A stretch of DNA of 64,000 bases from Kitasatospora xanthocidica (GTDB taxonomy: Bacteria; Actinomycetota; Actinomycetes; Streptomycetales; Streptomycetaceae): the NCBI RefSeq assembly GCF_014656195.1, contig NZ_BNBY01000007.1:324511-388510 (forward strand), given 5' to 3'. The notes beneath the pieces are model-generated. The model ran no database searches. It saw nothing but the letters and a program-made list of their open reading frames with translations, and was not told where the DNA came from. The position numbers and the translations under genes are program-made. Shown one piece after another: positions 1-8,025 of the stretch. Each line of letters begins with the position of its first letter. Position 1 is the stretch's first letter.

Positions 1-510
1 ACTCTCATCAAGGATGACGAGCAGCAGCGGCCCATCGGGCACGAGAAAGCGACTCTGCCGACTAAGTCGGGCTTTGACCTGCTCCTCGATCTCATCCGAG
101 TTGCCAGCCATATCACCAGCCTCGAAGATCGCCCGCGCATACTGCGGACACTGCAACAGGCCGTACATCACGCCATCCTGATACGCCCGCAGCCCAACGG
201 CGATGGCTTCCGCATCCGCGTATTCCTGGGACCAGTCCGGATGCTCGATCGACGCATCCCAGTCGACCCGGCGATACAACCGCATCAGATGGTCACCGGC
301 GTTCAACAGCCGCGTGACCTCCTCGACTTCCTCGACCGAGGGCTTCCTCTTCCCGCCCTCGGTCCGGGAGACCACCGTGCGGTCGCAGTGCAGGAGCCTG
401 CCGACGTCCTCCTGCGTGTATCCCACCGCCTCGCGGGCGTACTTGAGCTCCTCGCCGAACATGATCGCGGAGCTGGCCGTCGTTCCCTGCTTGGTCTTCC
501 GCTGTGCCAT
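1..510 (-). CDS. Helix-turn-helix (XRE-type) regulator with DUF5753, C-terminus off the edge
   Basis: The first 170 residues are visible, reading out of the window from an ATG at 508-510. Residues about 18-70 form an XRE-like helix-turn-helix (GEELKYAREAVGYTQEDVG, then TVVSRTEGGKRKPS). From about residue 85 the sequence matches DUF5753, with the family's LLQxxxYARA signature (GLLQCPQYARAIFEAG) and the LLLVILDES strand. In streptomycetes this family usually has a small DUF397 partner downstream, which would lie outside the window, and sits divergent from an RsbW-like ATPase, as here. These regulators act in development and antibiotic control; the target of this one is unknown. Confidence 0.85.
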   Translation of the reverse strand, partial: MAQRKTKQGTTASSAIMFGEELKYAREAVGYTQEDVGRLLHCDRTVVSRTEGGKRKPSVEEVEEVTRLLNAGDHLMRLYRRVDWDASIEHPDWSQEYADAEAIAVGLRAYQDGVMYGLLQCPQYARAIFEAGDMAGNSDEIEEQVKARLSRQSRFLVPDGPLLLVILDES

Positions 511-669
511 GACTGCCCCCAGTTGTGCTGCGCACGTCCCGCACGTCGATCTGGCGTCACCGTACCTCCGCAGCCCCGATGATTGACACCAGAACGCAGT
601 CATTTGCATGCGTAGCGTGATTACGCGCGCCTTCCGCGCTCCCCCAACCGCCCCCCGAGGTGCACAGCC
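511..669. promoter_or_regulatory. Divergent promoter region between DUF5753 regulator and ATP-binding protein
   Basis: This 159-base spacer separates two divergent genes. A TTGACA hexamer at 583-588 faces the ATPase gene, and TAGCGT at 613-618 resembles a -10, but the 24-base spacing is not canonical. A short dyad GCGT-GATT-ACGC lies at 615-626 and could be an operator. All of this is suggestive only. Confidence 0.3.
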
Positions 670-1101
670 ATGCCCGCTTCCCGCCGCCCCCGCACGTTCG
701 CCGCCCGGCTCGACTCCCACCCCGCCTCCACCCCCATCGCCCGCCACCTCCTCCGCGCCTACCTCACCGCCCTCCCCGCCGGCGACCGCTACCGCGACAC
801 CGCCGAACTCCTCCTCGGCGAACTCTTCGCCAACGCCGTCCAGCACTGCGACGCCCCCGACGACCGCCTCATCGAGATCCGCTTCACCCTCATCGGCGAC
901 CGCCTCCGCCTCGAAGTCCACGACGCCGGCACCGGCCACCCCACCCCCCGCACCACCACCCCCGACGACGAACACGGACGCGGCCTCCACCTCGTCAACG
1001 AACTCGCCGAACGCTGGGGCCACCACCCCCGCACCGGCGGCATCGGCAAGTTCGTCTGGGCCCACATCGCCCCCACCCCCCACCTCCCCCTCGCCGCCTG
1101 A
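670..1101 (+). CDS. ATP-binding anti-sigma-factor-like (RsbW-type) protein
   Basis: A 143-residue single-domain HATPase_c_2 protein. It shows the N box (ELLLGELFANAVQHC), the G1 box DAGTG and the G2 region GRGLHLVNELAERWG of the GHKL fold, and lacks a histidine-kinase phosphoacceptor domain. Family members bind ATP and act as anti-sigma factors or serine kinases of anti-anti-sigma factors. In streptomycetes they commonly sit beside DUF5753 regulators, as here. The third codon position is almost all C, making the coding strand unusually C-rich even for this genome. Its partner cannot be deduced from the sequence. Confidence 0.85.
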   Translation: MPASRRPRTFAARLDSHPASTPIARHLLRAYLTALPAGDRYRDTAELLLGELFANAVQHCDAPDDRLIEIRFTLIGDRLRLEVHDAGTGHPTPRTTTPDDEHGRGLHLVNELAERWGHHPRTGGIGKFVWAHIAPTPHLPLAA

Positions 1102-1115
1102 AAGCCACCCACCCC

Positions 1116-1688
1116 ATGCGACAGCCCTGCCTCACCACCCTCGCCCGCAACGCCCTCAACCACGCCGCCACCCCCGCCCAGGCCTACGCCCTCCTCGCCC
1201 GCCGCACCCACCAGCCCCTCCCCTCCGCCCGCGCCGTCTGCCTCGCCCTCTCCATCCCCCTCACCGAAACCACCCGCCGCCTCAACGACTGCTACCACGC
1301 ACTCCTCGCCCACCCCCGCCCCAGCTCCGAGAACGACACCGGCGAACTCCTCGAAGCCCTCGGCGTCTTCGACATCCCCGCCACCCTCACCCCCACCCAA
1401 CACGCCGTCATCGACCTCTTCCTCATCGCCATCGACGCCATGGGCGGCATCCGCCCCGGCCACCACCACGGCCTCACCCGCTGGTTCACCACCGGCAACC
1501 TCACCACCGCCTACCTCTCCCTCACCGCCGCCAGACCCCTCCCCCGCACCGGCGACCCCACCACCTACTGGACCACCCTCGTCCAGGCCGGCGAACTCCT
1601 CCTCGCCACCCCCAACCCCGACACCCGCATCACCTACGCCCTCACCCAATGCCGCACCCAAGCCGCAGCCCACACCACCAACCCCTGA
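1116..1688 (+). CDS. Hypothetical protein downstream of the RsbW-like ATPase
   Basis: I recognise no family in this 190-residue protein. It begins at an ATG 14 bases after the ATPase stop with no clear Shine-Dalgarno, suggesting translational coupling. The sequence looks globular and helical, with a regulator-like start (ARNALNHAATPAQAYALLARR) and no signal peptide or membrane segment. It shares the extreme C-in-third-position codon use of the ATPase, so both have evolved under the same bias and probably form one unit. A role with the ATPase or DUF5753 regulator is inferred from position alone. Confidence 0.6.
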   Translation: MRQPCLTTLARNALNHAATPAQAYALLARRTHQPLPSARAVCLALSIPLTETTRRLNDCYHALLAHPRPSSENDTGELLEALGVFDIPATLTPTQHAVIDLFLIAIDAMGGIRPGHHHGLTRWFTTGNLTTAYLSLTAARPLPRTGDPTTYWTTLVQAGELLLATPNPDTRITYALTQCRTQAAAHTTNP

Positions 1689-1721
1689 GACCGGCACAGT
1701 TGGCCCCGCGATGATGGGGGC

Positions 1722-2069
1722 ATGGATGCTGCTGAAGAGCCTTTCGCCGTGGTGGAACGCCTGTGGGAGGACCACAAGGCCGAGTTCCGTTGGCCCATGC
1801 CCAAGCGGTTTCTCACCCTCGAAGTGGCGGGCGTCGATCTGTTGTCCACCGAGGTCAGGCTGGCGGGCTGCGTGTTCACGTGGGTCAAGAACGGCGGTTC
1901 CCTCCACGAACGGGGCATGGGAACCGTGCGGTTCATCCTCGGCCAGCTCGACGAGGTCCTGCCCGCGCTCACCGAGGACGACAGCCCGCAGGTCTGGCAC
2001 CGGATGCACCGGGTCAGTCAGCTCATCGTGGCCCACAACACCCCACCGGCCGAGACGACGGCCTCCTGA
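1722..2069 (+). CDS. Small hypothetical protein
   Basis: A 115-residue protein with normal GC3 coding bias and no motif I can name. It is acidic, Trp-containing and probably alpha/beta (central segment VDLLSTEVRLAGCVFTWVKNGG), without signal or membrane segments. It starts 33 bases after the previous stop; the spacer GATGATGGGGGC offers only a weak ribosome-binding site. Codon use differs from the two C-rich genes upstream. It could be the last gene of that group or an independent cytoplasmic protein. Confidence 0.55.
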   Translation: MDAAEEPFAVVERLWEDHKAEFRWPMPKRFLTLEVAGVDLLSTEVRLAGCVFTWVKNGGSLHERGMGTVRFILGQLDEVLPALTEDDSPQVWHRMHRVSQLIVAHNTPPAETTAS

Positions 2070-2194
2070 CGGGATGCGCCGATCATGCCCGCGAGGGCAT
2101 GGCGCGATAACCGGATTGGTCTTGGAAACGACCGGCTCGCAGGTCATAGCGTCGAGGGAGTTCGCACACGAGTCCACAGCAAGGGGGATCCACC

Positions 2195-2698
2195 ATGGTC
2201 AGCAACGGAAACCGCAGCGGTTACGTGACGGTCAGGAGGCTCGTCGCCGCCTCGTTGGCCGCAGCCGCGATCGGGCTCGCCGCCGTGGGCACCGCGGACG
2301 CCGACACCCCGCAGAGGGGTCGCGTCGAGGTCCTCGAACTCAAGGTCCAGAACGACCAGTACGAGGTTCTGGATCTCGGCGCGGCCGGGCCGAGCCTGGG
2401 CGACCTGGACGTCTACTCGGGCTATTCCGTCAAGGACGGCCGCAATGTCGGGCGCGGGGGCGGATCGTGCCAGGTCGTCCAGGTCCACGGCGCGGAGATC
2501 ACGAAGCAGTGCCTGATCACCATGGAGGTCGAGGGCGGCTCCCTGACGATGCAGGCGCTCTGGACGACGGGGGCGAGCGACCCGCTGGACATGGCCGTCA
2601 CCGGCGGTACGGGCGCCTACGCCGCCGCGCGCGGCACCGTCCGCTTCTGGGACATCGGCACGCCGAACGAAAGGGCGCGGGCCGAGATCCAGCGCTGA
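2195..2698 (+). CDS. Secreted allene-oxide-cyclase-like barrel protein
   Basis: This 167-residue protein starts with a likely Sec signal: basic RR region, hydrophobic LVAASLAAAAIGLAAVG and a cleavage site near TADA-DT, about residue 37. The mature part resembles the allene-oxide-cyclase/dirigent-like eight-stranded barrel, including the typical C-terminal TGGTGAYAAARGTVRF segment. Such bacterial proteins are exported and mostly of unknown activity; plant relatives bind oxylipins or guide radical coupling. A strong AAGGGGGA ribosome-binding site precedes the ATG, and a perfect hairpin terminator follows, so it is probably monocistronic. Confidence 0.65.
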   Translation: MVSNGNRSGYVTVRRLVAASLAAAAIGLAAVGTADADTPQRGRVEVLELKVQNDQYEVLDLGAAGPSLGDLDVYSGYSVKDGRNVGRGGGSCQVVQVHGAEITKQCLITMEVEGGSLTMQALWTTGASDPLDMAVTGGTGAYAAARGTVRFWDIGTPNERARAEIQR

Positions 2699-2731
2699 TT
2701 CCGCGCGCCGGGTCGCCGCTCTCCGGCGCAC

Positions 2732-2764
2732 GCACGGGAAGTCGGCCCCGCCGACTTCCCGTGC
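2732..2764. terminator. Perfect 15-bp hairpin terminator
   Basis: Arms 2732-2746 and 2750-2764 are perfectly complementary with a CCC loop. It lies 33 bases after the barrel-protein stop and upstream of the acyl-CoA ligase. There is no long T run, which is common for streptomycete terminators. Confidence 0.8.
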
Positions 2765-2832
2765 ATCTCCCCCTACTTGAAACCCACCCACCCGGGAGGG
2801 CGAACCTCCCGATCGGACACGAAGGATGGGGC

Positions 2833-2838
2833 TAGTCT
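2833..2838 (+). promoter_or_regulatory. Candidate -10 box for leaderless acyl-CoA ligase transcript
   Basis: TAGTCT (TANNNT type) ends six bases before the ATG at 2845, the spacing expected when transcription starts at the start codon. No Shine-Dalgarno sequence is present, which supports leaderless initiation. Confidence 0.5.
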
Positions 2839-2844
2839 GTGCCC

Positions 2845-4419
2845 ATGGTTGCGAACGAAACCCACCAAGTAGCCACCGAAGAGCCGGAGTTCGTCAGCGC
2901 CCCGGCCCTGATCCTGCGGTCCCTGGCCGCCGACCCCGGCCGACCGGCCATCACCACCGCGGACGGCGAGGTGATCACCGCCGGCGACTTCGCGGCGGCC
3001 ACGTACCGCCTCGCGCACGAGCTGCTCGCCCGGGGCGCGGCGCTCGGCACCACCGTGACCCTCCTCACCGGCAACACCGCCGAGGCGCTGAGCGCCCGGT
3101 ACGCCGCGGGGCTCGCGGGGGCGCGGGTGGTGAACCTGTACGACGGCATGAGCCCGCCGACCCTGGCCGAGATCACCACGAGCGTGGACACCGGCATCCT
3201 GCTCGTGGACGCCGAACGGTACGCCACGGCCGCCGAGCTGCTGCCGCTGGTCGACGTACCGACCGTCCTCACCCTCGGCCCGGGCCCGGACGCGGAGGCG
3301 ATCGGCGAGGACGTCGCCGCCGCCTCCGCCCGCCACCCCGCCGAGCCGCCGGCCGTCCGGATCGGCCCGGGCGACGACCTGGGCATCCGCCACACCGGCG
3401 GCACCACCGGCATCCCGAAGGGCATCCGCAGCCTGCACGGCCCGTACCGGAGCGCCTTCGACATGTCGTACGGCGGCGGCGCGGACTCCGTCCCGCCCCG
3501 CCTCCTCGCCGCGACCTCGCTCGCGCACCTCGCCGGGGTGCTCGCCGACCTGACGTTCCACAGCGGTGGCACCGTGGTCATCCAGCGCTCCTTCGACCCG
3601 GGCGAGGTGCTGGCGGCCGTCGAGCGCGAGCGGATCACCGACCTGTGGGTCCTGCCGCCGCTGCTCTACCAGTTGCTGGACCACCCGGCGGTCGGCCGCA
3701 CCGACCTGTCCAGCGTGCGCCGGGTCTCGTACGGGGGCTGCGCCGCCTCGCCGAGCCGGATCCGGGAGGCGATCAAGGTGTTCGGGCCCGTCCTGGTGAG
3801 CGGCTACGGACAGTCCGAGGCGCAGAACATCGCCATGCTGCCCCCGCACGAGCACGACCGGATCGGCCACGGCGGCCAGCTCTCCGTCGGCAAGCCGCTC
3901 CCGGGCGTCGAGGTGGTGATCCGCGCCGCCGACGGCACCGGGCTGCCGACCGGTGAGCAGGGCGAGATCCACGTCCGCTCGGCCACGGTGATGGCCGGGT
4001 ACTGGAAGCGGCCGGACCTCACCGCCGAGGTCCTGCGCGACGGCTGGCTGAACACCGGGGACATCGGCTACCTCGACGAGGACGGCTACCTCTACCTGGC
4101 CGACCGGCTCAAGGACAAGATCATCGTGGTCGGCGGGCACGTCTACCCGGCCGAGGTGGAGGAGCTGCTGCTCACCCACCCGGCGATCGCCCAGTGCGCG
4201 GTCTACGGGGTGCGCGACGCGCAGGAGGCGGAGCACGTCCACGTCGCCGTCGTCCCCGCCCCCGGGCAGCGGCCCGAACTGGACGACCTCCGGGCCTTCG
4301 TCACCGCCAGGAAGGGGCGGATGTACGCGCCGGAGGCCTTGCGCCTGCTGGACGAGATCCCGCTGACGGCCGTCGGCAAGCCGGACAAGAAGCTGCTGCG
4401 CGACTCCCCCGCGGGCTGA
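2845..4419 (+). CDS. AMP-forming acyl-CoA synthetase (fatty-acid/carboxylate CoA ligase)
   Basis: A 524-residue ANL-superfamily enzyme that would activate a carboxylic acid with ATP to an acyl-adenylate and transfer it to CoA. Core motifs are all visible: P-loop RHTGGTTGIPKG, GYGQSE, YWKRPDL..GWLNTGDIGYLDEDGYLYLADRLKDKI, the hinge aspartate region, and the C-terminal catalytic lysine in GKPDKKLL. I chose the ATG at 2845 over an in-frame GTG at 2839 because a TANNNT -10 box ends just upstream. Substrate cannot be read from the sequence; medium-chain or aryl acids are possible. It is not obviously linked to the PQQ genes downstream. Confidence 0.85.
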   Translation: MVANETHQVATEEPEFVSAPALILRSLAADPGRPAITTADGEVITAGDFAAATYRLAHELLARGAALGTTVTLLTGNTAEALSARYAAGLAGARVVNLYDGMSPPTLAEITTSVDTGILLVDAERYATAAELLPLVDVPTVLTLGPGPDAEAIGEDVAAASARHPAEPPAVRIGPGDDLGIRHTGGTTGIPKGIRSLHGPYRSAFDMSYGGGADSVPPRLLAATSLAHLAGVLADLTFHSGGTVVIQRSFDPGEVLAAVERERITDLWVLPPLLYQLLDHPAVGRTDLSSVRRVSYGGCAASPSRIREAIKVFGPVLVSGYGQSEAQNIAMLPPHEHDRIGHGGQLSVGKPLPGVEVVIRAADGTGLPTGEQGEIHVRSATVMAGYWKRPDLTAEVLRDGWLNTGDIGYLDEDGYLYLADRLKDKIIVVGGHVYPAEVEELLLTHPAIAQCAVYGVRDAQEAEHVHVAVVPAPGQRPELDDLRAFVTARKGRMYAPEALRLLDEIPLTAVGKPDKKLLRDSPAG

Positions 4420-4685
4420 GGCCGAAGCCCGCTCGGGCCCCGCTCCAGCCCCCGCTCCCCCACCGGGCCGTCACTCGGTCGGGTGAGCGGGCCGCCCGGT
4501 TCCTCGCGGGCCCGGCCGTGCCCGCTCCCGGAAGGCGGCGGGCCCCTGCGGCCTCCCCCGTTCGAGGGTGTTCGACACCGCACCGCACCGGTCCCGACCG
4601 GCGGGCGGTGGCGGGGGCTCGTAGCGTCCCGGGCAGAGGGCCGCGCGCATCGCCCTCTCCGACTCACCCGACCGAGGAGGCAGCC

Positions 4686-4847
4686 ATGGATGCCGCCCGT
4701 ACCCCACCGCCGAGAGCCACCGCCTCGCCCCCGCCCCACCCGGCGGGCGCCAGACCCGCCTGGTCCGCGCCCGCGGTGGAGTGCCACCGCACCGGCGCCG
4801 AGGTCACCGCGTACGCCGGACGGGCCGCGCAGTGGCGCGACCGCTGA
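4686..4847 (+). CDS. pqqA: PqqA, precursor peptide of pyrroloquinoline quinone
   Basis: A 53-residue peptide holding the PqqA core EVTAYAGR: Glu39 and Tyr43 have the E-x3-Y spacing of the residues that are crosslinked by PqqE and become the PQQ skeleton. The N-terminal 30 residues are Pro/Ala-rich and longer than in the classic 20-40 residue peptides. A strong GAGGAGG ribosome-binding site lies six bases before the ATG. The gene overlaps pqqC, which starts 16 bases before the pqqA stop, so this is the first gene of a PQQ operon. Without that context the peptide would be easy to miss. Confidence 0.85.
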   Translation: MDAARTPPPRATASPPPHPAGARPAWSAPAVECHRTGAEVTAYAGRAAQWRDR

Positions 4848-5557
4848 GCCGCGAAGGGTTCGCGGCCAGGCTGCACGACCTGCGCGGACGGTACTGGGAC
4901 ACCCACCCGTTCCACCTGCGCCTGCACTCCGGTGGCTGCACGCCACCGGAGCTGCGGCGCTGGGTCGCCAACCGCTGGTACTACCAGCTGTGCCTGACCC
5001 GCAAGAACGCCGCGATCATCGCCAACTGCCCGCTCCCGGAGGTCCGTCGCTCCTGGGCGGGCCGGCTCGGCTACCAGGACGGGACCGGCGACGGCGGAAC
5101 CGGCGGCAGCGACGGGACCGGCGACGGCGGCGAGGGCGGGCTGGCCGACTGGCTGGTACTCGCCGAGGCGGTCGGCCTGGACCGCGCCGAGGTCCTCGAC
5201 GAACGGCACGTCGCCCGCGGGGTGCGCTTCGCCGTCGACGGCTACCTGCACTTCTGCCAGACCCGGCCCTGGACCGAGGGCGTCGCGGCGGCGCTCACCG
5301 AGATGTTCTCGCCCGACCACATGGCCGACCGGGTCACCGCCTGGCGCGAGCACTACCGCTGGATCGACCCGGCCGGGTACGCCTACTTCGAGCACCGCAT
5401 CCCGGTCGCCCGCGCGGACAGCGCCCGCACCCTGGAACTCGTCCTGGACCACTGCGTCACCGAAGCCCAGCAGCAGGCCGCCGTGGACGCGCTGGCCTTC
5501 AAGTGCGAGGTGCTGCGGGCCATGCTGGACGCCGTCGACTACGGGGCCGACCGGTGA
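4832..5557 (+). CDS. pqqC: PqqC, pyrroloquinoline-quinone synthase
   Basis: A 241-residue helical oxidase catalysing the final cofactor-less ring closure and eight-electron oxidation to PQQ. Family blocks are clear: WVANRWYYQLCLTRKNAAI, IIANCPLPEVRRSWAGRL, DERHVARGVRFAVDGYL and FKCEVLRAMLDAVDYG. GTG at 4832 is the best start, because upstream in-frame codons read only shadow sequence of pqqA. Residues about 83-102 form a Gly/Asp-rich insertion made by an in-frame 33-bp duplication. The stop overlaps the pqqDE start (GTGA). Confidence 0.92.
   Translation: MARPLSREGFAARLHDLRGRYWDTHPFHLRLHSGGCTPPELRRWVANRWYYQLCLTRKNAAIIANCPLPEVRRSWAGRLGYQDGTGDGGTGGSDGTGDGGEGGLADWLVLAEAVGLDRAEVLDERHVARGVRFAVDGYLHFCQTRPWTEGVAAALTEMFSPDHMADRVTAWREHYRWIDPAGYAYFEHRIPVARADSARTLELVLDHCVTEAQQQAAVDALAFKCEVLRAMLDAVDYGADR
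5078..5130 (+). repeat. In-frame 33-bp tandem duplication inside pqqC
   Basis: The 20-base sequence GACGGGACCGGCGACGGCGG occurs at 5078-5097 and again at 5111-5130, a 33-bp period. It encodes two similar 11-residue units beginning DGTGDGG. The family normally has a short acidic/Gly loop here, so the duplication lengthens a loop without shifting the frame. Confidence 0.85.
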
Positions 5558-6978
5558 CCGCCGACCCGGCTGCCCCGGCACCCCCGGCGCTCCCGACCGA
5601 GAGCGCCGTCCCCGGTCTGCGCGCGGGCGTCCGGCTGGTGCACGACCCGGCCCGCGGCCGGCCCGCGCTGCTCCACCCCGAGGGCGTGCTGCTGCTCAAC
5701 GACACCGCCGCCGCCGTCCTGCGGCACTGCGACGGGCGCCGGGACGCACGGTCCGTCACCGCGCGGCTCGCCGAGGAGTACGACGGGGTGGTCGGCGCGC
5801 AGGTGGACGCCCTGCTCGCCGACCTCGCCGACCGGCGGTTGCTCGCCCTGGACGGGACCGGCGCCCCCGTCCTGCCCTCCACCGCCGCCGCCGCGCCGCC
5901 CGGCACCACCGTCCGCGCACCCGCCCCGCTCGGGCTGATCGCCGAACTCACCTACCGCTGCCCGCTCCAGTGCACCTACTGCGCCAATCCGCTCGAACTC
6001 GCCCGCTACCGCGCGGAGCTGGACACCGGCCAGTGGCTGCGCGTCCTCGACCAGGCCCGCGGGCTCGGCGTGCTCCAGCTGCACCTCACCGGCGGCGAGC
6101 CGCTGCTCCGCCCCGACCTGGCGCAACTCGTCGCGCACGCCCGAGACTTGGGCCTCTACACGAACCTGGTCAGCAGCGGCATCCCGCTGGCCGCCGGGCG
6201 CGCCGCCGAACTCGCCGGGGCGGGCCTCGACCATGTGCAGCTCTCGTTCCAGGACGCCGAACCGCGCCACGCCGACGCCGTCGCCGGGCTCGCCGCCCAC
6301 GACCGGAAGCTCGCCGCGGCGCGGCAGTTCACCTCCGCCGGCCTGCCGCTGACCGTCAACGCCGTACTGCACCGGGGCAATCTGGCCCGGCTCGGCGCCC
6401 TCACCGACCAGGCGGTCGCGCTGGGCGCCGACCGGGTCGAACTCGCCCACGTCCAGTACTACGGCTGGGCCTGGCGCAACCGGGCCCACCTCGCGCCCAG
6501 CGAGGAGCAGGTCCGGCAGGCCGAACGGGACGTCGCCGCCGCCCGGCAGCGCCACGGCGGACGGATCGAGATCGTGCACGTCGCCGCCGACCTGCACGGC
6601 GGCACGGTGAAGCCGTGCATGAACGGCTGGGGGCAGGAGCAGCTGGCGGTGGCCCCCAACGGCGACGTGCTGCCCTGCCTCGCCGCCGCCCAGCTGCCCG
6701 GCCTGACGGTGCCCAACGCCGTCACCGACGAACTGGCCGCGAGCTGGCACGACTCGCCCGCGTTCAACCGGTTCCGGGGCACCGACTGGATGCCGGAGCC
6801 GTGCCGCAGCTGCGGACTGCGCGAACTGGACCACGGCGGCTGCCGCTGCCAGGCCTACCAGTTCACCGGCGATCCGGCCGCGACCGACCCGGCGTGCCAC
6901 CTCTCGCCGCACCACCACCTGGTCACCGACCCGGTGCCGCTCGGCGAAGCGGCCCCCGCGCCGCGCCGCTTCCGCTAG
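5554..6978 (+). CDS. pqqDE: PqqD-PqqE fusion: peptide chaperone and radical-SAM crosslinking enzyme
   Basis: A 474-residue fusion. Residues about 15-100 match PqqD, the PqqA-binding RiPP recognition element (PALLHPEGVLLLNDTAAAVLRHCDG). After an Ala/Pro linker comes PqqE with radical-SAM cysteines C136-x3-C140-x2-C143 (CPLQCTYC), the GGEPLL SAM-binding motif, and a C-terminal SPASM domain with cysteines in CMNGWG, LPCLAA, CRSCGL and CRCQA. PqqE forms the Glu-Tyr carbon-carbon bond in PqqA while PqqD presents the peptide. In many bacteria these are separate genes; fusions are known. The GTG start overlaps the pqqC stop, implying coupled translation. Confidence 0.92.
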   Translation: MTADPAAPAPPALPTESAVPGLRAGVRLVHDPARGRPALLHPEGVLLLNDTAAAVLRHCDGRRDARSVTARLAEEYDGVVGAQVDALLADLADRRLLALDGTGAPVLPSTAAAAPPGTTVRAPAPLGLIAELTYRCPLQCTYCANPLELARYRAELDTGQWLRVLDQARGLGVLQLHLTGGEPLLRPDLAQLVAHARDLGLYTNLVSSGIPLAAGRAAELAGAGLDHVQLSFQDAEPRHADAVAGLAAHDRKLAAARQFTSAGLPLTVNAVLHRGNLARLGALTDQAVALGADRVELAHVQYYGWAWRNRAHLAPSEEQVRQAERDVAAARQRHGGRIEIVHVAADLHGGTVKPCMNGWGQEQLAVAPNGDVLPCLAAAQLPGLTVPNAVTDELAASWHDSPAFNRFRGTDWMPEPCRSCGLRELDHGGCRCQAYQFTGDPAATDPACHLSPHHHLVTDPVPLGEAAPAPRRFR

Positions 6979-7028
6979 ACCGCCCCGATCGACGCCTTTA
7001 TCCTTAATCCCCCTACCAGGAGGGCGAG

Positions 7029-7937
7029 TTGAAGATCAGGCTGCTCGGGACGGCCGCCGGCGGCGGCCTGCCGCAGTGGAACTGCGGCTGCGTCGACTGC
7101 ACCGCCGCCCGCCGTACCGGCGCCGCCCGCAGCCAGGACTGCCTGGCGGTCAGCGGCGACGGCCGGGCCTGGTACCTGGTCAACGCCTCCCCCGACCTGC
7201 GGTCCCAGCTGCTCACGGCCCCGGAACTCGCTCCCGCCCCGGGGACCCGGGACACCCCGCTCCACGGCGTCCTGCTGACCAGCGGCGAACTCGACCACAC
7301 CATCGGGCTGTTGACCCTGCGCGAGGCCGCCGCCCTGACCGTCCACGCCACCGCGCCGGTACGCCGCGCCCTCCACAGCGCCTTCCCCGTGGGCCCGCTG
7401 CTCGCGCCGTACACCAAGGCCCAGTGGCACACCGTCACCCCGGGCGAGCCCGTGCAGCTCGCCGGCGGACTGCGCGCGGACCCGTTCGCACTCGGCGGCA
7501 AGCGCCCCCGGTACGCGGCCGACCTGCCGGGCGAGGACGGGCCGGACCGTACGGACTGGGTGACCGGCTACCGGTTCACCGAGCAGGACGGCGGGGCCTG
7601 CGCCGTGTACGCCCCGGGGCTGGCCGACTGGACCCCGGCCGTGGACCGCGCGGTCGCCGGGGCGGACGTGGTCCTCCTCGACGGCACCTTCAGCACCGCC
7701 GACGAGCTCGCCGAGCGGACCGGCGGTGCCCGCCGCTCACCCGGCATGGGCCACCTCGCCGTCCGGGACTCACTCCCCCACCTCGCCCGCAACCCCGGGC
7801 CCCGCTACCTCTACACCCACCTCAACAACACCAACCCGCTGGCCCACCCCGCCTCCCCCGGGACGGCGGGCCTCCTGGCGGAGCTGGCGGCGGCCGGCGC
7901 GGCGGTCGCCGAGGACGGCCTGCTGCTCGAACTCTGA
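7029..7937 (+). CDS. pqqB: PqqB, metallo-hydrolase of PQQ biosynthesis
   Basis: A 302-residue metallo-beta-lactamase-fold protein with the characteristic PqqB opening (MKIRLLGTAAGGGLPQWNCGC and VDCTAA), in which the cysteines bind structural zinc, and SPDLRSQL, SGELDHTIGLLTLREA, GHLAVRDSL and HLNNTNPL downstream. PqqB is proposed to hydroxylate the crosslinked tyrosine. TTG at 7029 is the start, set by AGGAGGG at 7018-7024. It lies 50 bases after pqqDE and is the last PQQ gene; no dedicated pqqF/pqqG protease is present, so a housekeeping protease must trim PqqA. Confidence 0.92.
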   Translation: MKIRLLGTAAGGGLPQWNCGCVDCTAARRTGAARSQDCLAVSGDGRAWYLVNASPDLRSQLLTAPELAPAPGTRDTPLHGVLLTSGELDHTIGLLTLREAAALTVHATAPVRRALHSAFPVGPLLAPYTKAQWHTVTPGEPVQLAGGLRADPFALGGKRPRYAADLPGEDGPDRTDWVTGYRFTEQDGGACAVYAPGLADWTPAVDRAVAGADVVLLDGTFSTADELAERTGGARRSPGMGHLAVRDSLPHLARNPGPRYLYTHLNNTNPLAHPASPGTAGLLAELAAAGAAVAEDGLLLEL

Positions 7938-7972
7938 TCAGCCCGTACGGCGGCCCCCGCACCGCACGACGA

Positions 7973-8007
7973 GGGCGTGCCCGACCGTCGACCGGTCGGG
8001 CACGCCC
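7973..8007. terminator. Bidirectional 14-bp hairpin between pqqB and convergent propeller gene
   Basis: Perfect arms at 7973-7986 and 7994-8007 with a 7-base loop. It lies 35 bases past pqqB and 18 bases past the convergent gene, so it can serve both. Confidence 0.8.
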
Positions 8008-8025
8008 TGGAACGTCCCGCGTCGC

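Noticed and set aside
608..1714. Long Pro/Arg/Ser-rich frame overlapping the ATPase and the unknown gene
   Set aside because: Low-complexity composition from reading the C-rich genes in another frame.
789..2177. Long minus-strand frame rich in Gly and Val
   Set aside because: Antisense of the ATPase and hypothetical genes with inverted codon bias; no domain.
4441..4685. Extra pqq gene or quinoprotein upstream of pqqA
   Set aside because: The stretch has no supported frame; it is plain spacer.
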